This document shows positions 1 to 4,749 of a stretch of DNA of 11,413 bases, one piece after another. The DNA is from Kitasatospora phosalacinea. Lineage in GTDB: Bacteria > Actinomycetota > Actinomycetes > Streptomycetales > Streptomycetaceae. How positions within the stretch are numbered: position 1 is the first letter of the stretch; each line of letters opens with the position of its first letter. The stretch covers positions 1 to 11,413 of the forward strand of contig NZ_JNYE01000152.1 in assembly GCF_000717185.1 (NCBI RefSeq). Reading direction: 5' to 3'. The translations under genes and the position numbers were made by a program. The notes beneath the pieces are model-generated. The model had not been told where the DNA came from, did not search any database, and worked only from the letters and a program-made list of their open reading frames with translations.

Positions 1-104
1 CGACCCGTCACGGATCAGCTAGCTGGTTTTCCAAGGGATTGGCCACCCCGGGACCGTCCACACAGATGCGTGTCCGGTGCTCCCTGCCGAGCGACCAGTC
101 GACA

Positions 105-824
105 CTACGCCGATCGACGGGCGGATGCAAACTCGCCCGGGCGGACCACCCAGTCGCAGGCCTCGCGGCTGCTCTCCACCTGGGTGGCGTTGGGGCGGTC
201 GTTGCTGTCGATGCGTCGGCGGGCGGCCGCGTGGTCCTGGCCGCCGGCGGTGTGGCGGGTGAGCAGGCGGGTGTCGCGGGTGCTCTCGTCCGCGTCGACG
301 TACCAGAGTTCGCGCAGTAGGGCCCGGGCGTCCGTCCACGGCGGGGTGGGGGTGGCGAGGTAGTTGCCCTCGGTGATGACGAGGCGGGTGTGGGGGCGGA
401 TGAGGTGGCGGGCGGCGACCGGTTCGTCGAGGGCACGGTCGAAGTCGGGGGCGTAGACGTCGTGGAAGCGGTCGGTGGTGACGCGCTGGAGGAGGGCGAG
501 GTAGCCGTGGACGTCGAAGGTCTCGGGGGCGCCCTTGCGGGGGCGGAGACCGAGGTGGTCGAGCTGGGCGTTGGAGAGGTGGAAGCCGTCGAGCGGGAGG
601 AGGGCTGCGGTGTCGGGGCCTTCGCGGTGGTTGATCTCGTCGACCAGGAGGCGCGCGAGGGTGGACTTTCCGGCGGCGGGCGGCCCGGCCAGGCCGAGGA
701 GGACGCGGCCGGTACCGCTGCCGGGGCCGCGGAGCAGGCCGAGGGCTCGGGTCACCACCTGTTCCGCCGGGGCGGCGGGCTGCTCGGCGGCGGGGGTGGT
801 GCTGGGGGTGCCTTCGGCGTGCAT
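105..824 (-). CDS. P-loop nucleoside/nucleotide kinase-like protein (uridine kinase/FrcK-like)
   Basis: A 239-residue cytosolic P-loop kinase-like protein; the family phosphorylates small molecules (nucleosides, pantothenate, sugars), and the substrate here is unknown. Seen in the sequence: Walker A GPPAAGKST at about residues 47-55, LPLDGFHLSN at 76-85 (substrate-side Asp-Gly-Phe-His motif), RKGAPETFD near 97-105, YAPDFDRALDEP from 124, VITEGNYL at 149-156 (Walker B-like) and a C-terminal SNDRPNATQVESSR lid/specificity stretch. This order matches actinobacterial proteins named nucleoside/nucleotide kinase family protein. I chose the ATG at 824 because an in-frame GTG at 833 has no room for a ribosome site, whereas AGGG lies 8 nt before the ATG. 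That AGGG overlaps the stop codon of the preceding S66 peptidase gene, so translation is probably coupled. The N-terminal 22 residues are Ala/Pro/Thr-rich and probably disordered. Family assignment is secure; the reaction is not. Confidence 0.85.
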   Translation of the reverse strand: MHAEGTPSTTPAAEQPAAPAEQVVTRALGLLRGPGSGTGRVLLGLAGPPAAGKSTLARLLVDEINHREGPDTAALLPLDGFHLSNAQLDHLGLRPRKGAPETFDVHGYLALLQRVTTDRFHDVYAPDFDRALDEPVAARHLIRPHTRLVITEGNYLATPTPPWTDARALLRELWYVDADESTRDTRLLTRHTAGGQDHAAARRRIDSNDRPNATQVESSREACDWVVRPGEFASARRSA

Positions 825-834
825 GGCTCGCACC

Positions 835-1764
835 CTACGCGCCGGTAGGGCTGCTGAGAACAGGTGCGTCGAGGATGAGCGTGCCGGCGTCGGCGTCGAG
901 GGTGGCGGGGACGCCGAGCGGGACGGTGATCGAGGACGGGCAGTGGCCGAAGCCGAGTTCCCACAGGACGGGCACGCCGAGTCCGCCGAAGTGGTCGAGC
1001 ATCACGGCGCGCACGCCGTCGGGTGGACCGCAGCCGTCCCAGGAGCCGAGGACCACCCCCGCCACCCCGTCCAGGGCGCCGCTGCGGCGGAGCTGGGTGA
1101 GGATCCGGTCGAGTTGGTAGGGCTGCTCGTTGACGTCCTCCAGGAGGAGCAGCCCACCGGCGAAGGACGGGCGGGCGCCGGGGGTGCCGCGGTCGGCCGC
1201 GAGCAGGGAGGCGCAGCCGCCCATCAGGACGCCGCGCGCCCGCCCGGGGACGAGGGCGGTGGCGTCGGGGCCGGTGAGGACGGTGGTGCCGGCGGGTTCG
1301 AAGAGGGTGCGGCGCAGGTGTTCGGCGGTGGCGGCGTCGGTGCTGAAGACGGTGGTGCCGGGCATCGGGCCGTAGAGGGTGGGGATGCCGAGCCGTTGGG
1401 TGACGGCCTCGTGCAGGACGGTGACGTCGCTGAAGCCGACGAGGGGTTTCGGCTCGGCGGCGCGCATCGCGTCCCAGTCGAGGAGGTCGACCATCCGGTG
1501 GGCGCCGAAGCCGCCGCGGGCGCAGAGGACGGCGTCGATGTCGGGGTCGAGCCAGGCGGCCTGGAAGTCCGCGGCGCGGTGGGCGTCGGTGCCGGCCAGG
1601 TGCGACAGCGTGGGGTGGGTGTCGTGGAGGTGCGGGGGGACGACCACGTCCAGGCCCCAGGAGCGGAGGATGTCGGTGCCGAGGGCGAGTCGGTCGGGGT
1701 CGATGGCACCGCTGGTGGCGGCGAGGGCGACCCGGTCGCCGGGGCGGAGCGGGCGCAGGGGCAT
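835..1764 (-). CDS. S66 family LD-carboxypeptidase / MccF-like peptidase
   Basis: A 309-residue serine peptidase of the S66 family (LdcA/MccF fold). Members cleave the L,D bond of the murein tetrapeptide, or in MccF the bond of the microcin C-type nucleotide inhibitor. The catalytic triad is visible: Ser112 in LVGFSDVT, Glu209 in LLLLEDVNEQPYQLDR and His274 in GFGHCPSSITVPLG. The family stretch CARGGFGAHRMVDLLDWD (81-98) and the YGPMPG motif (131-136) are also present. No signal peptide is visible, so it is probably cytoplasmic. The start at 1764 is supported by GAAGGAG five nt upstream of ATG. The reading frame stays open far upstream through trpS, but only as an artefact of GC bias. The gene lies 167 nt downstream of trpS on the same strand and just before the kinase gene. 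LdcA and MccF functions cannot be separated by eye; the trpS neighbour makes a MccF-like role worth considering. Confidence 0.92.
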   Translation of the reverse strand: MPLRPLRPGDRVALAATSGAIDPDRLALGTDILRSWGLDVVVPPHLHDTHPTLSHLAGTDAHRAADFQAAWLDPDIDAVLCARGGFGAHRMVDLLDWDAMRAAEPKPLVGFSDVTVLHEAVTQRLGIPTLYGPMPGTTVFSTDAATAEHLRRTLFEPAGTTVLTGPDATALVPGRARGVLMGGCASLLAADRGTPGARPSFAGGLLLLEDVNEQPYQLDRILTQLRRSGALDGVAGVVLGSWDGCGPPDGVRAVMLDHFGGLGVPVLWELGFGHCPSSITVPLGVPATLDADAGTLILDAPVLSSPTGA

Positions 1765-1885
1765 CCGGTACTCCTTCGGGAGCGCGAGCGTGGGGTGGGG
1801 GCTGAGGCGGAGGTGGGGGGCGGAAGGCGGTCGGCCGCGGTGGCACTGCTCCGCCGTTCCGCCGTTCCGCTCGTTCCGTCTGCTG

Positions 1886-1913
1886 ACGGTATCCCCCGTC
1901 CGGGAACGGTCCA
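1886..1913 (-). promoter_or_regulatory. Candidate promoter for the S66 peptidase-kinase pair
   Basis: Read on the minus strand, TGGACC (1913-1908) and TACCGT (1891-1886) are separated by 16 nt, an acceptable sigma70-type arrangement in the 167-nt gap after trpS. Downstream of it, CGTTCC occurs three times on the plus strand at 1855-1860, 1863-1868 and 1872-1877, with an inverted copy (GGAACGG, 1903-1909) inside the promoter spacer. The match is loose, so this is a candidate only; the pair may also be read through from trpS. Confidence 0.3.
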
Positions 1914-1926
1914 CCCCCGGCGGGGG
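1914..1926 (-). terminator. Small GC hairpin after trpS
   Basis: A perfect inverted repeat, CCCCC with GGC loop and GGGGG, begins six nt after the trpS stop codon. It has a 5-bp stem and no U-tract, so at best it is a weak or partial terminator. It could equally be chance in GC-rich DNA. Confidence 0.3.
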
Positions 1927-1931
1927 CCGCG

Positions 1932-3020
1932 CTAGAAGGTGCCCATGGCGGCGCGCACCTCGGTGAGGGTCCGGTCGGCGACGGCGTTGGCGCGGGCGTT
2001 CCCGGCGTGCAGGACTTCGCGCAGGACGGTGCGGTCGGCGGCGAGTTCGGCGCGGCGGGCCCGCAGGGGGCGGAAGTACTCGTTGACCGCCTCGGTGGCG
2101 GTGCGCTTGAGGAGGGCGGCTCCGCCGTTGCCGATCTCCGCGGCGACGGCGTGCGGGTCGCGGTCCTGGCAGAGCGCGGTGAGCAGCAGGAGGTTGGAGA
2201 CGCCGGGGCGGTGCTCGGGGTCGTAGGTGATGTGGCGGTCGGGGTCGGTGACGGCGCCGCGGAGCAGCCGGGCGGTCTCGTCCGCGGTGGCGCCGAGGGT
2301 GACGGCGTTGCCCCGGCTCTTGCTCATCTTGCCGCCGTCGGTGCCCAGGAGCAGGGGGGCGCGGGAGAGCAGGGCCTGCGGTTCGGGGAAGAGGGTGGTG
2401 TAGCGGTCGTTGAAGCGGCGGGCGATGGTGCGGGTGACTTCCAGGTGGGGCAGTTGGTCCTGGCCGACCGGGACGAGGTCGGCCTTGCAGAACAGGATGT
2501 CGGCGGCCTGGTGGACGGGGTAGGTGAACATCAGCCCGCTGACGGCGGACTGCCGGGAGTGGGCGATCTCGTCCTTGACGGTGGGGTTGCGGGAGAGCTC
2601 GGCGACGCTGACCAGGCTGAGGAAGGGCAGCAGCAGTTGGTTGAGGGCGGGGACGGCGCTGTGGGTGAAGATCGTGGCGCGCTCCGGGTCGACCCCGGCG
2701 GCCAGGTAGTCGAGGACCAGGTCCTCCGCGTGCTCGGCGGGGCGGTCGGCGCGGTCCCGGTCGGTGATCGCCTGGTAGTCGGGGATCACGATCATCAACT
2801 CGAGCCCTCGGGACTGGAGTTCGACGCGGTTGCGGAGCGTCCCGAAGTAGTGGCCGAGGTGCAGCGGGCCGGTGGGGCGGTCGCCGGTCAGGATGCGGTG
2901 GTGGCCTGCGGCGGTGGCGGCGACCAGCGGGTTCGCGGTGCTCCCGGCGGGGGTGCGGTCGGTGGTGAGGGCAGTGACAGTGGTGGCGGCAGTGACGGTG
3001 GTGGCGGCTTCGGCGGTCAT
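1932..3020 (-). CDS. trpS: Tryptophanyl-tRNA synthetase (auxiliary, attenuator-controlled type)
   Basis: A 362-residue class I aminoacyl-tRNA synthetase that charges tRNA-Trp with tryptophan using ATP in the cytosol. The HIGH-equivalent is PLHLGHYFG at 52-60 and the KMSKS loop is GGKMSKSRG from about 229. TYPVHQAADILFCKADLVPVGQDQ (about 166-189) is the typical TrpRS tryptophan/adenylate region. The sequence IVIPDYQAIT (78-86) aligns with the FCIVDQHAIT stretch of Bacillus TrpRS and places Gln83 where the conserved His43 lies; changes of that His are known to give indolmycin tolerance. The ATG at 3020 is the only plausible start: no other ATG or GTG occurs before the catalytic core, and GAGGAG lies 11 nt upstream. 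The first 40 residues are a low-complexity Ala/Thr extension. A Trp leader peptide and attenuator precede it. Streptomyces coelicolor has two TrpRS genes, and its indolmycin-resistant copy is reported to be attenuation-controlled. This gene fits that class by inference. Confidence 0.97.
   Translation of the reverse strand: MTAEAATTVTAATTVTALTTDRTPAGSTANPLVAATAAGHHRILTGDRPTGPLHLGHYFGTLRNRVELQSRGLELMIVIPDYQAITDRDRADRPAEHAEDLVLDYLAAGVDPERATIFTHSAVPALNQLLLPFLSLVSVAELSRNPTVKDEIAHSRQSAVSGLMFTYPVHQAADILFCKADLVPVGQDQLPHLEVTRTIARRFNDRYTTLFPEPQALLSRAPLLLGTDGGKMSKSRGNAVTLGATADETARLLRGAVTDPDRHITYDPEHRPGVSNLLLLTALCQDRDPHAVAAEIGNGGAALLKRTATEAVNEYFRPLRARRAELAADRTVLREVLHAGNARANAVADRTLTEVRAAMGTF
2970..3005. 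repeat. 18-bp tandem duplication in the trpS N-terminus
   Basis: Two adjacent 18-bp units (2970-2987 and 2988-3005) differ at one position. On the minus strand they encode ATTVTA twice in a row, at residues 6-11 and 12-17 of TrpRS. The duplication lies in the non-conserved extension upstream of the catalytic core and keeps frame, so it probably arose by slippage. Confidence 0.8.
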
Positions 3021-3098
3021 GGCGGAGGGTGCTCCTCGGTTGCGGTCGCTGGCCGCCCGCCGAGGTCCGCCCTGGGTCCGTCCGAAGTGGTCGCGCCG

Positions 3099-3120
3099 GG
3101 GCCGCCCTTGCGGACGGCCC
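3099..3120 (-). terminator. Attenuator terminator hairpin (3:4 stem)
   Basis: Nine base pairs (eight Watson-Crick, one G-U) between GGGCCGTCC and GGGCGGCCC are closed by a GCAA loop, a GNRA-type tetraloop. No U-tract follows, as is common for actinomycete terminators. The hairpin lies 78 nt before the trpS start codon. Confidence 0.75.
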
Positions 3121-3158
3121 TGGGGTCATGCGTGGGGACCGGCCGTCCTAGGACGGCC
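3099..3158 (-). promoter_or_regulatory. Ribosome-mediated Trp attenuator upstream of trpS
   Basis: Four RNA segments follow the Trp codons of the leader ORF. Segment 1 is GGCCGTCC (3158-3151), segment 2 GGACGGCC (3148-3141), segment 3 GGGCCGTCC (3120-3112) and segment 4 GGGCGGCCC (3107-3099). Segment 1 pairs perfectly with 2, segment 2 pairs perfectly over 8 bp with 3, and segment 3 pairs over 9 bp with 4. Expected logic, by analogy with the trp operon of enteric bacteria: when charged tRNA-Trp is low, the ribosome stalls at the WW codons, covers segment 1, and lets 2 pair with 3, so trpS is transcribed. When tRNA is charged, the ribosome reaches the stop codon, covers segment 2, and 3 pairs with 4 to terminate. 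The stop codon overlaps the start of segment 2, as this mechanism requires. The pairings are seen; the mechanism is inferred. Confidence 0.88.
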
Positions 3159-3186
3159 ACCAGCACAGGCATGACGTGGGGGACAT
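3148..3186 (-). CDS. Trp leader peptide (MSPTSCLCWWPS)
   Basis: A 12-codon ORF with ATG at 3186-3184, two adjacent TGG Trp codons at 3162-3157 and a TAG stop at 3150-3148. It is probably a sensor of Trp-tRNA charging and not a functional peptide. It begins only about seven nt after the -10 hexamer of the promoter, so the transcript may start at or very near the A of the ATG and be translated leaderless; no good Shine-Dalgarno sequence precedes it. Tandem Trp codons followed directly by the pairing segments of an attenuator make chance an unlikely explanation. It is too short for ordinary gene callers. Confidence 0.87.
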   Translation of the reverse strand: MSPTSCLCWWPS

Positions 3187-3192
3187 GCCACC

Positions 3193-3220
3193 ACCCTAGC
3201 CCGGTGCCCCGGCCCCGCAA
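3193..3220 (-). promoter_or_regulatory. Promoter of the trpS leader
   Basis: On the minus strand, TTGCGG (3220-3215) and TAGGGT (3198-3193) are spaced by 16 nt, a good fit to vegetative (HrdB-type) promoters of Streptomyces. The predicted start falls near 3187-3185, at the leader peptide ATG, which ties the promoter to the attenuator. A TTTACC segment (3225-3230 on the plus strand) is the only other AT-rich stretch nearby. Confidence 0.65.
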
Positions 3221-3269
3221 CGGGTTTACCCTCCGCGGACGGGAACCGTCGGATGTGTGCGCACGTCCC

Positions 3270-3299
3270 TTGGCCCGACGCGCACCGGTGGTGCAGGAT
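3270..3299 (+). promoter_or_regulatory. Candidate promoter of the divergent gene at 3333
   Basis: TTGGCC (3270-3275) and CAGGAT (3294-3299), spaced by 18 nt, resemble a vegetative promoter. They would start transcription around 3306, leaving a leader of about 27 nt that contains the GGAGGGG ribosome site. It is separate from, and diverges from, the trpS promoter. Confidence 0.4.
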
Positions 3300-3332
3300 C
3301 GGGCGAGCTCAGATTCCGGAGGGGCAACAGCC

Positions 3333-4052
3333 ATGACCTCGCTCGACCAGAACGCCTCTGACCGACCGCACGCGGACGCCAACCGCCGTGCGGTGAAGGC
3401 GGGTTCGGCGGACGGCTCGGCAGGCGGTTCGGCGTCGGAGGGCACGTCGGAGGGCGCCGCGGCGAACGCGAACGCGGGCGCGAGCGTGGGTGCGGGTGCG
3501 GGTACGGGTACGGGTGCGCCCGGGGCGGCGGTCGAGTGGTCGTCGGGGGTCTGGAGCGTCGGCGAGATGGCGTCGCGGGCGCGTCCGCAGCGGCGGCCCG
3601 CGCCTTCGCGGCGGCTGAGCCAGGTGCGGGCGGTGCCGTCGGCCGGGCACCGGGCGGTGGCGGAGGAGGCCGCGGCCGGGGCGGAGGGTGTGCCGGTGGA
3701 CCTGGTGGGGGTGCCGATGGGGGTCCTGATCGGCGGGTCGCCCGGGTTGGCTGAGGGAGTCGGTCCGGGTGGGCGGGCTCCGGACCGCCGGGTGTCGGCG
3801 CAGTTGCTGCGGTTCGGTTCCGGCACCTGCCAGGTGGTGCTGCCGGAGTGGCGGTCGGCCATCGCGGTGTCGGTGCCCACCGAGCAGTTGCAGCGTTCGA
3901 CCGGGTTGTCCCCGGAGGAGCTGCGGTCCGCCCTGCTGTCGGTGGTGATCAACCCGGAGGCGGTGCACGACCGGGAGTTGGGGATGCGCGACTGGCAGGC
4001 CGAGCTGCCGTCGGCGCGCGGACGTCGGCGGGGTCGGCGCCCGGTCCGCTGA
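3333..4052 (+). CDS. Unrecognised actinobacterial protein with low-complexity N-terminus
   Basis: A 239-residue protein whose family I do not recognise. The start is well supported: GGAGGGG (3318-3324) lies 8 nt before ATG. Residues 1-67 are Ala/Gly/Ser/Asn/Thr-rich with short repeats (ANANAGAS, GAGAGTGTGAPG) and are probably disordered. Residues 80-110 are Arg-rich. The folded part appears to be 116-227: a hydrophobic segment (EGVPVDLVGVPMGVLIGG), then SAQLLRFGSGTCQVVLPEWRSAIAVSVPTEQL, then a helical LSPEELRSALLSVVINPEAVHDRELGMRDWQ segment. The C-terminus is basic (RGRRRGRRPVR). There is no convincing signal peptide or membrane helix. The strand-rich centre with a predicted helical end could be a nucleic-acid or protein binding module, but nothing identifies it. 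It diverges from trpS and converges on the Nudix gene. Reality of the gene is likely; function is unknown. Confidence 0.75.
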   Translation: MTSLDQNASDRPHADANRRAVKAGSADGSAGGSASEGTSEGAAANANAGASVGAGAGTGTGAPGAAVEWSSGVWSVGEMASRARPQRRPAPSRRLSQVRAVPSAGHRAVAEEAAAGAEGVPVDLVGVPMGVLIGGSPGLAEGVGPGGRAPDRRVSAQLLRFGSGTCQVVLPEWRSAIAVSVPTEQLQRSTGLSPEELRSALLSVVINPEAVHDRELGMRDWQAELPSARGRRRGRRPVR

Positions 4053-4059
4053 ACCGGAC

Positions 4060-4093
4060 GGGAGTGGGGTGGGGCGGGGCGGGCCGGGGGGGG
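4060..4093 (+). other. G-tract cluster (G-quadruplex-type) between convergent genes
   Basis: Almost all of the 41-bp gap between the two convergent stop codons is G-tracts on the plus strand: GGG 4060-4062, GGGG 4066-4069, 4071-4074 and 4076-4079, GGG 4081-4083 and eight G at 4086-4093, with loops of one to three bases. This meets the usual pattern for a stable G-quadruplex. In RNA it would lie just after the stop codon of the 3333-4052 gene and could act in 3' end formation. No hairpin terminator is visible here. Confidence 0.5.
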
Positions 4094-4633
4094 TCAGTTA
4101 CCCGCGGTCGGGGCGGTGTTGGGCACGTGGCCGAGATGGACGGGGACGATCGGGCCGGGTGCCGCGGTGCGGAGCCCGGCGAGCAGGGTGGACAGGTTCG
4201 GCGGCCAGGTCGGGTCGGCGTCGGGTGCGGCGAGTTCGTCCGGCGTCCACCAGCGCCAGCCGAGGATGCCGTCGACCCGGTGGACCTCCGCGACGTTCTC
4301 CGGTTCGCGCCGCGGGCCGTGGGTCAGGAAGATGTGCTCGTGCTGGCGGACCGGGGTGCCGTGCCAGGTGAAGTCGTGCTCCCAGGTGCAGACGAGCGGG
4401 CCCGGCCGGAGGTCGGTCCAGCCGGTTTCCTCGTGCAGCTCCCGGAGGGCGCCCTCGATCGGGGACTCGCCCCGCTCGATCCCGCCGCCCGGGGCGTTCC
4501 AGTGGACCCCGACCTCGGAGTTGTCGGACCTGAACAGGAACACCTCGCCCTCGGGGGAGAGCACCAGCGTCCGCGCCGCCCGGCGGGGGCGCCGTTCGCC
4601 GACGGGCCTGCGCACACTCGTGATCCATCGCAC
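4094..4633 (-). CDS. Nudix hydrolase
   Basis: A 179-residue Nudix-fold pyrophosphohydrolase; the family hydrolyses nucleoside diphosphates linked to another moiety, and the substrate here is not predictable. The Nudix box is complete: it runs from Gly50 to Trp72, with Glu56, Arg64-Glu65-Leu66 and the metal-binding pair Glu68-Glu69 in the order GX5EX7REXXEEXG. A strand pair before it (ARTLVLSPEGEVFLFRSD) and the HWNAPGGG lead-in are typical. I start at the GTG at 4633 because GAGGG lies 8 nt upstream; the frame stays open to an ATG at 4723, but that extension looks non-coding and lacks a ribosome site. The C-terminus is rich in Trp/Pro, with a RWWTPDELAAP segment often seen in this subfamily. 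It diverges from the ATP-grasp gene at 4750 and converges on the gene ending at 4052. Confidence 0.92.
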   Translation of the reverse strand: MRWITSVRRPVGERRPRRAARTLVLSPEGEVFLFRSDNSEVGVHWNAPGGGIERGESPIEGALRELHEETGWTDLRPGPLVCTWEHDFTWHGTPVRQHEHIFLTHGPRREPENVAEVHRVDGILGWRWWTPDELAAPDADPTWPPNLSTLLAGLRTAAPGPIVPVHLGHVPNTAPTAGN

Positions 4634-4718
4634 GTGCCCAACCCTCGCAGAGCCGCGGAGGGGTGTCGATCGGGTTTTCGGGCGGAACGACGTGCCGGGG
4701 CAAGGGGTTTCCGGGCTC

Positions 4719-4734
4719 TCCACCGATCGGTGGA
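4719..4734. promoter_or_regulatory. Perfect 16-bp palindrome, candidate operator
   Basis: TCCACCGATCGGTGGA is a perfect palindrome in the 116-bp spacer between the divergent Nudix and ATP-grasp genes. It sits directly upstream of a -10-like CCTAAT/TAATCT (4735-4742), and the ATG at 4750 is only seven nt beyond that hexamer. A repressor dimer here would block the ATP-grasp promoter, and possibly also that of the Nudix gene. Alternatively it is just a GC-rich chance palindrome; no second copy is seen in the window. Confidence 0.45.
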
Positions 4735-4749
4735 CCTAATCTGAGCCGC

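Noticed and set aside
54..77. Hairpin terminator after the kinase gene
   Set aside because: Only ACAC/GTGT pair, with mismatched flanks. Positions 1-104 otherwise show nothing I can support as a gene or site.
1765..3129. Continuous open frame making a 764-residue protein with the S66 peptidase as its C-terminus
   Set aside because: The upstream part reads trpS and its leader in another frame and is Arg/Pro/His-rich nonsense. A clear ribosome site (GAAGGAG) and ATG mark the true peptidase start at 1764.
4634..4723. N-terminal extension of the Nudix protein to the ATG at 4723
   Set aside because: No ribosome site, non-conserved-looking Pro/Arg/Thr sequence, and a better GTG start at 4633 with GAGGG.
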